A stretch of 64,000 bases of DNA from Sarcocystis neurona (Eukaryota > Apicomplexa > Conoidasida > Eucoccidiorida > Sarcocystidae), in assembly GCA_000727475.1 (NCBI GenBank), contig KL647289.1, forward strand, positions 2,622,798 through 2,686,797, read 5' to 3'. Position 1 is the stretch's first letter. Each line of letters begins with the position of its first letter. Both the position numbers and the translations under genes were made by a program. Positions 41,001 to 50,000 of this stretch are shown piece after piece. The notes beneath the pieces were generated by a model. That model had not been told where the DNA came from and did no database searches. It saw only the letters and a program-made list of their open reading frames with translations.

Positions 41001-44000
41001 CGCCTTCTGCCCGCCGCAGCACCTCCAGGAGCAGCTCGTACACTTCCTCCGACGACCGCTGCTCTCCCCCGGTCACGCACCCCAGCAGCGCCAGCAGTTT
41101 TATCTGCGCGCTCGTGACAGCAGGAAGACGGAGAACGACGATGGAGAACAGGAAGAAGAAGAAGAAAAGGAAATGGAAGAGAAGCAGAAGGTGGGACGAG
41201 ACGCACAGGTGGGGTTTACGCGCGCAGGGGAGGAGGAGAAGGAAAGCGAGAGAGATGGACAGACACGCACGCAGCAGCACATGAGGCTCACACAGGACGA
41301 AGTAGAAGACGTGAAAATGAAAATGGGGCAGAACGAAAAGCAGAGAAAAACACCGCGGCACCACCATCCCACCACCTCCAAGAGAAATCCGAGCCACGTA
41401 TATCTGCAGACGTCTGCACGTAAAAACAACTACTGGTGCACGGCTCCCGCGCCAAAATTCGACGAACAAGCGCGCGTATCTCTCTTCCCATCCACACCTA
41501 CGTGGACCCTCTCTCTCTTTTTTCTTCTCTGTGCTTCTCTCTCTTTGTAGAGACTTCTCGACAGACGGGTGGCCCACGCACTTCTCTCTCCCTCGTCCCC
41601 TCTCTCCAGAGACTTCTGCAGAGACAGCTCGCCCCGAAGCTGTCCCTCTCTGTGTCTCTCTCTCTCTTGTTGTCTATATATCTACACGTATGCTGTGGAT
41701 CTCTCAGTGTCCGACAGACATTTCCTCACCTGCACACAGCAACAATCTCTCCCTATTCATCTGTGTATATATAGGTGGACGCCTACCGACGAGCAGAAAG
41801 CCGTCTTTTCTTCCTCTCTCTTCCTCTAAATTTTACCCTAGCAGCTGTACCTACTGCACATAAACAGACGAACAGGCATACAGATAGGAAGATACTACGA
41901 GCAGCCAGGTACATGTTGTAGCCCCCTCTACCGACAAAGCCGCGTCTCCCGCCGTCCCTCTATACCCACACGCATATATATGCGCGTAGGTCCTTATCGA
42001 GACGGAGAAGTAGTCTCTCTGTTCGCCTTTGTCCACACGCAAATGTCCGTCAGGCTGCATATAGCAATGTATGAGCCTCTGTGGATGTCCTGGCGCGCAA
42101 GCATTTGCTGCTCTGCTTCTGTCTTTTCACCAGAGGCCGTTTCAGACGTATTCATCCCCCCCGAAGCACCGCGCGTATTCACCTTTTTCTCAGTTTTCTT
42201 TCGCTGTCTCTCTTCCTCTCTGTGTGTCTGTCTCCCGTCTGTCTCAGTCTTTCCGCTAGTCCATCGCAGTACCCCCATCTACCTCAGCACCCTACACCCG
42301 GAGAAAGAGACGCCGCCGCGCGCGCGTGTCTCTGTCTCGCTCGCTGTGTCTCTATGTGTGTGTGTCTCCCTGTCTGCGTCTCTCTGTCTCGCCTTTTATT
42401 TCTCCACCGCAGGTCTCGTACCGACGCGAGAAGGACGCAGCGCGCGGGCACGCGCCCAACAACACGTCTCGCTCTGTTTCTGTCCCTATCTGGATGTCTC
42501 TCTGTGTCCCTATTTCTTCATCGTGGCACCCTAATGTGCCTGCCTGCGAGAGCTACAAGGCAAACTTCTGCAGGCTCTACCCCACCAACGCAGAGACACA
42601 CCAGAGGGGAAAACGAAGCACCTGCTACAGAGACGCCTGCGCGGACAGCTGAGCCCTCTGCCAGAGCGAACAGCACTGCTGTGCAAGACTCTCAACGACA
42701 AAAGGAGGAGAAGGTGGGAAATGTGAAAGACACAGATATGCAGAGGGAGACACAGAAGAAAACTGCATAGCGATGGGCAGAGAGAGCCAGGGAGACACTA
42801 AAGAGAGGACTACAAACAGAGAGAGCCAGGAAAGACGGGACCCGAGACAGAGAATAAGGAAGAATAGGAGAGACGCAACAGGAAAGGGCGCTTCTCTTTT
42901 CCTAGGAGAGACGAGCGTACGAGACACGAAGAGGGAAGAAGTGAGCAAACAAAGCCCTTTCTTCACCTGTATCCAGGGGGCATAAACACGGTGATATTCG
43001 TAGTCCTTAGGAAGTTTTCTGTCGACAATTTGCTTCAGGATAGAAACGAGCGACGGGACGATGTCTCGCCAAGCCGCAGGATTTTTTGCTGCTAGAAGGT
43101 GGATAACGTGAAGCGACGCAGCCATCACGGACGGGTCCACGTCGCACAACGCCCGGCACATCTTCTCTCGTAGCCCCTCCACTTCTTCGAGATATAACAG
43201 AAGTCCTGCGTCTGCCCCAACACCTGCTCCACCGGCCGGGGCTCCTCCTGAGGTTCCTCCTCCTCCTCCTATTACTGCTCCTGCTGTTCCTGATGCTGTC
43301 GCCAGGGCCGTTCGAGAAGCCGGTCCTCCCATTTCCTCGCGGTCGTCTACGCCTGCCGGACCGGGCGCTGCGTCTTCTGCTTGAGCAGACTCTTCCGCGC
43401 GAGACCAGTGGCTTCCTCGGCCTTCATCCGCTGTCGCCGGCCCACATCCCCCCCCCACTCCCCCGGCTGTTGCCGCCGCCGCAGCAGCAGGAAGAGCCAA
43501 GGCCGCCTCGGCGCGCGTACTGCGACTGTCAAGCAAAAGACTTGCAACTTTGTGGAAGCATATCACCGTCTTTTTCCTGATGGACGCGTGGGAGTGCTGC
43601 AGCAGGCTACTCAGCGGCGGCAGCAGCGCCGGCAGCAGCTCGGGGGTCAGCAGCCGGGCAACGCCGTGCAGTGCGGCCTGGACGACCAGGATGTTTGCCG
43701 ACGCCAAGTCCTGTGCAGAAGGGCGAACGCGAGGAGCGGGAGAAACATGGAAAGAGGAGCACGAGGAAGACGAGGAAGAAAACGAAAGGAGTGGGGGACA
43801 CGAAGGGAAGGGAAAATGCCGCAGACACGGGAGAGGAGAAAAGGGAAAGTGAGGAGACTGGGAGAGATCGAAAGAGACGCACACACATACACACAAGAAA
43901 GGAGAAAAAGAAAGGAGACAGAGAGACACCCAACGGCAAAGACGTGGAAAACGAACGACAAAAAAAAGGTGAAGCCCAAAAAGAGAGACACAGTTACAGG

Positions 44001-44033
44001 CATCGACGCATATGTGCTAGATAGCGGTACGCA

Positions 44034-44067
<34 letters not shown>

Positions 44068-47000
44068 CATACAAGTATGTATACATATATACACGTGGGG
44101 AAGCATACCAAGCATTTCGTCCACAAGACCCCGTATAACGGAAAATCGTCCAGAGAAAGAAAGAGGGAGACACACACACACATATACAGATGCATATACG
44201 CATATACACATACATATATATATAGAGAGAGACGGACAGACAGAGACACACATACGTATACAGATACCTATACGCATATACATATATTTATACATAGAGA
44301 GACACACACACACACACACACTCACAACACACAGAGAGGGACACAAGCACATATACAAATCCATACATACGGGTACATAGATTTATAGAGAGGATTTGAA
44401 GCTTCAGTAGAAGCAGACGCTTCTGCTGTCGTGGCTGCTGTTGCTGCTACTGATAGGACTGCGGGAAAGCTACTGCGTCTCTTTGCAGCAAACCTCTCGT
44501 TTCGCCTTTGCAAACGCGTTAGGGTCAAAGGGCGGTATACGAAAAATCTCTGCCAGAGAAATTCGAGAGAACGCAACGAAACGCTGCCGCTTCAAACAAC
44601 CGCAGCCTCTCTCAAGTTCTATCTTTCCCTGCACCCTTGTGAGTCCCCTCCATACCTCCACGTGTCTACACTATAAAGACACGCACACGCATACCGATGT
44701 ATCTAGGAATCTACCTACACATACAATCGAAGTATCCATATATACATATGTATGAATGTAAAGACGGGTACGTATACTTACACACATTCACAATCTACAC
44801 ACGTTCACATAGAGACAGAGAAGAAGCAACTACCTTTTGAACGGTGTTGATCCGCATGCACACAAAACATACACAGATATATATACCTATATGTACGATC
44901 AAGGGACGCACACATATCCAGATACAGACGTGCTGGTCCGCATACTATACACATGTATATACGTGTATACCTGCACGCCCTGCAGCCATAGAATGAAAGA
45001 AACGGGTACCTTTTGAATGGTGTTGATAAGCAGCAGCATCAGCTCGTCGTCTTCGCTGAGAAAGAGGTTGCAGGCGAGATATCCTGCGGAGAAAACGAAA
45101 AGGAGACCAGCGCAGCCCGCGTCTCCTGTGCCAGGAATGTCAGGAAGAAAGAGCCCCGTGCACTTACACACACACACACACACATGCATGTAGACACAGA
45201 CGAGAGAAACGACGAAAGACGAAGAGGGAAGGGAAAGGAAATGCCACAGGAGGAGGGAATTACATAAAAGGCACCTCGATTCGAACGAAGAAAAGGACGC
45301 AGAACGCGCAGAGACAGAGACAGACTGCGCTGAAGGATACTTCTCCAGACATGTACACGGCGACAAAAATAGAAGAAGAAAGGGGAAGCGAAGGCTGTGA
45401 ACAACTGCAGCGTACATTAGGGACAGGTACGGACACAAAAGGAATGTGTTGAAGACGAAAAAGAGGAAGAGGAAGTAGAAGAAAAGGAAAGCCTGTAGAC
45501 ACACTGCAACGCAGCACAGACAAGTATGCACACAGAGAGAGCGTGTTGAAGAACTGAAAGTACGGGAACGCTGTATAGACAGCCTGCAACACACAAGACG
45601 GATATAGACACGCACAGACAGAGACGACGCTGGACGAGAAGAAGAAAAAGATGAGTAGAAAGGTGGGAAGTGCGGGAGAGAGAGAGAGAAAGGGGAAGAG
45701 ATGGACAATGGCCCGGACTCCGACAACTTAATCAGCAGCAGTGGCACTTCCGCGGCGGACGTTCTACAGAGATACACAGACAGAAAAAAAGAAGAAGAAA
45801 AAGGGGAAGACACAACGGGACGGCTGCAGGCAGACTGCAACGCAGGCGCCCTCTTGCAGGAGACACGCAGGCGTCCGCCGCGCAAGAGAGACACACACAT
45901 TTGAAGAAGACGAAGAAGAAGCCAAGAAGCAGAGGAACAGCAAATGAGGCGGGACGCACGGAGGACAAGACGCAGAAGGAAAAGAGAAGAAGAGGAGGAG
46001 AATGTCAAGAAAGGAAAGACACGTTTCTTCTTCTGCTGTTGCCCCCCGGGCTGCTGCCGCGACACACTCTGTGCCAAGTCGACCCGCCCAGCCCCGACAT
46101 ACTACGACGACGCAAGAAAAAGACGCTGGCAGTGCACTTCGACAGAAACTTGCAAAAGTACATACGCGAACACATATGGGCCGCGTTCACACATATAAAC
46201 ATATACACATATGTGTCTGTTGTGTAGAACAGACGCATGAAGTACCGATGTCGTACCATAGAGCAGGAAAGAAGCAGGCAGCACATCTTCACAGAGACGA
46301 TTCCAGCAAGAGATAATTCTATAAACATGGAGCGCCTGCTTACACATACAAATATATACACGGAGACGTGCGTGCCTACACACACACATCTACAGACATG
46401 CATATGTATGTAGGACCCGCAAGACGCACACATGTTGTCTACGTGCGTATGTGTATATACGTACAACTACGTTGTACGAAGAAGAAAAAGGGGGAAGGAG
46501 ATAAGAAGTAGAAGTGCACGCACAGAGGAGTTCAAATAAGGAAGAGAAACAAACCTGCAGACACGTGCAGGGCGTAGAAAATGCGGTCAGCCATACGTAC
46601 ACTTGTTCAAACAAACGTATTTGTATCTATAAGCGACGGAAGATATATATACATATACTAAGAGAATGTGAGAGAAAGAAAAAGACAGAGAAAGGAGAAT
46701 ACGCGGAGCCACGCAGAAAAAGCTGAAGCATAAGTAAAGAGACAGCAAGTCGCAGTACATATGTCTACTTGTGTGCGGGTGTGTGTCTCTGCGAAGAACG
46801 AGTGGTACACATATATATATACATATATATATATTTATATGTATATTTAGATACGAACAGACATGCAGACATGTTCAGAACGAGAACGAGGAGAAGAAGA
46901 AGAGGGAGAAGGATAGAGAGATGCGGATATAAACAGAGAGAGACACAGATGCGGACGCAAAGAGACAGAAGTTAAGACGCGTGTCTATGAGACAAAAGTG

Positions 47001-50000
47001 CAGAGAAGAGAAGACGAAAAAACAGTAGAAAATAACTACGGCTGATCGTAGACATACACACACACACGTCACGCGGGGAGAGATACATACATACACGGGA
47101 AGAGAAGTAGAAGAAATGTACACTGGATCGTCGATGTGTATATGCACATGCAACTGGTGGTAACACATATACACACACATCCTCCCAGTACACATATATA
47201 ACAGATACACACACCAAGCTTCGCAGTACATACACATATATATGCAACACACACGTGTACGCACAGCGCTCCGCACTACATAGACATATACGTATATCCT
47301 ATACACACACGGAGTTTTGTACTACATACAAATATATATCAGAGACACACAGATCTTCGCACTAGACGTATACATATGTATAACATACGTATACACAGAG
47401 AGTCTCGCAATATATATATATATGTATGAAGATGTATATGTACACATGTGTATACACGTATGTGTGTAGAGACTTGACACCAACTTACAAATCTCGATAT
47501 GTATATATGTGTGGTTTTATATGGTTGTAGATGACGAGGGAAATACTCGGGAAGAACAAATGTATACGAACAACGAGAGGTAATACAAACAGAAGAGGAA
47601 GTGCCCACATTCCTACGCAGACAAGAGAAGATTGTCTTTCTCTGAACTTCCTTCCGTCCCATGTGTGGAGACAGCCGGCAAATATATACGCGTGGCTACC
47701 GATACATACATACATACATAACACACACATACACACAGAGCTTCGCACAACATACATATACCGCGCACACACAGGTATGTATGTATATGTACATATCTAT
47801 TGAGAGAGAGAGAGTCAAAACGAGACGGGAGAACGCAGCGGCCTGGGAGGCAGATACGGGAGCAGCAGACAGGTGCAGCACAGAGAGAAAAGGAGAAGAA
47901 GATGCGGTAGAGAAAAAGTCCACGTCTGCCTCTCCCGCGAAAGCGTGAGGAGGAGAATTTCTTCGCTGTTCTCCTCCTCTTCCGTTGTCTTCCCCTGGTG
48001 CCCGTGCTTTTCTTCTCTTCCCTTCTCCTTCTTCGGTGCCTCCCATTTCCCTTCTGTCCTTTTCCTCTTCTTCTTCTTCACTAATGAAAGTACTCGCTTT
48101 TTCCCGCTTTCTCCGTTTCTTCCCTTCTCCTCCTCTTCTTCTCTTTTCTTGCTCTTCTTCGCTCTTCCCCTTTCGTTTCTGCGCGGCCTTTTCTCCCCCT
48201 CTTCTCTCTCTATGTTGGGGTCTCCTTGTTTGACAGCGCTTCACTTTTTTCCCTTGTCTTCTCCGTCGCCCCTCCCCGCCACTTCTTCCTGTCCTCCGCT
48301 CCTCTCATTTTCTCAGTTTCCTTCCCTTCCTTTTCGTGTCCCTTCTTATCTTCATAGCGTCCTACCCAGACGCTTCGCCTTGACGCTCTGTGTCTGGTTC
48401 GTGATTTCCACCGCTTTAAAATGTGCGAAGGACGCGTCGTGGCCCAGCAGCTCCACGTACAAACTCCGGATGATATACTCCTGCATCTTCTTCTGCGGAA
48501 AAAAGACACAGACGGGAAGCAAACGTCGCCCACGACATACTCTTGCATGCTCTTCAACATCGAGACGGACAAAAACAACAGGACCGGAAGCCAACGTCGC
48601 TTGACATACGCTTGTGTCTCTTCGTACCAAGAAAAAGGAGAAGGAAGGGAAGCAAAGAATGTCGCACGGTATACTCTGGTGCCTTTTCAAGGAAGTAAAA
48701 GCATACGTAAACGGGAAGCCAACGTCGCTTGATGAACTCTTCTAAGAAGAGGAAGACGGGGAGGAAAGGACCAAATAATGATTTCCTGCATCTTCCCCCG
48801 AAGAAGAGAGAAAGGGCGCGAGGAAGAAAAAGAGAGGTTTACGGTGAAAGCGCGCACGAAGCGCGTCAAAGAGAGACACACTAACACATGCAGCGGGCGG
48901 CACGACCCCCTGCTCCGTGCGTTGACGAGCAAGACAGCGAAAAAAAGAAAATCAAGAGGACAGAGAAGAAAAAGGAAGGAACAGAGGGAGACAAAGACTA
49001 ACAACAAAGAGGGGACAAGAAAGCGAGAAAGAGAAGAAAGGGAGAACAAGACAGAAAAAAGGACAGGAAGAACGAGAGAGAAAAGTGAAGGAAGAGAGAC
49101 CGCGAGAACGAGAGAAGAGGGAGGAGGAGAAATGTGGAGAGAAAGAGGAAGGGGCAGACAGAGAAGGCGGAGGAAAGGAGCAGAAAAGAAGACATAAAGC
49201 GACAGAGAAAGTGAGGGACTAAACAAGAGAGAGCACGGGATACAGAGAGCGGCAGAGAGAGAGGACGCCAGAGGAAGCAAGAGAGGAGAGAACGGGGAAG
49301 AAAGAAGAAAGCGAGGAGCATACAGACAGAGAGAATAAGTAAGAGAGCTTCGGGGAGATAGAGAATAGACAAGACAGCCCCAGAGAAGTATACATACGTA
49401 TATATGTATATAGAGGTGGACGTGCGTCTACAGACAGAAGTATGAGCCGTCACTGTTTCTCCGCTTTACACGTGTATGTACAGACAGATAGGGACACAGA
49501 AATGTTCACGTAGACTTGGACAGAGAAACACGTCCTTTACTCGCTCACCTTGTATACACACATACATACGCAAAAGGAGAAGACGAGACACACGCACACA
49601 CACATATCATCAACCACTGGCTTCAACATTTACAGAGAGGGAAGAGACAGAGAGAGAAAACGACGCGTATGCGTGTATATACATGTACTCTTCTTCGATA
49701 CACAGGCAAGCACGTACGTATATACAGACATATATATACCTACTCTGGAAGATCCATCGGAAACAAACAACGCCTGTACACACACGCAAAGATACGGACG
49801 TGCATATACGTATCCTTACTCTACTCGCTTCACCGGGCACACACGTGAAGATAGAAGGAGAGAGACACAGGCGAAAGATATCGGTATACACGTGTGTACG
49901 CGCGTACTGTGTTGGCTTCATAATATTCGCATACATACACACATAGACAAAGATACGTATGTACATATCCTACAGGTCCCATACACATATATGTAGTGAG

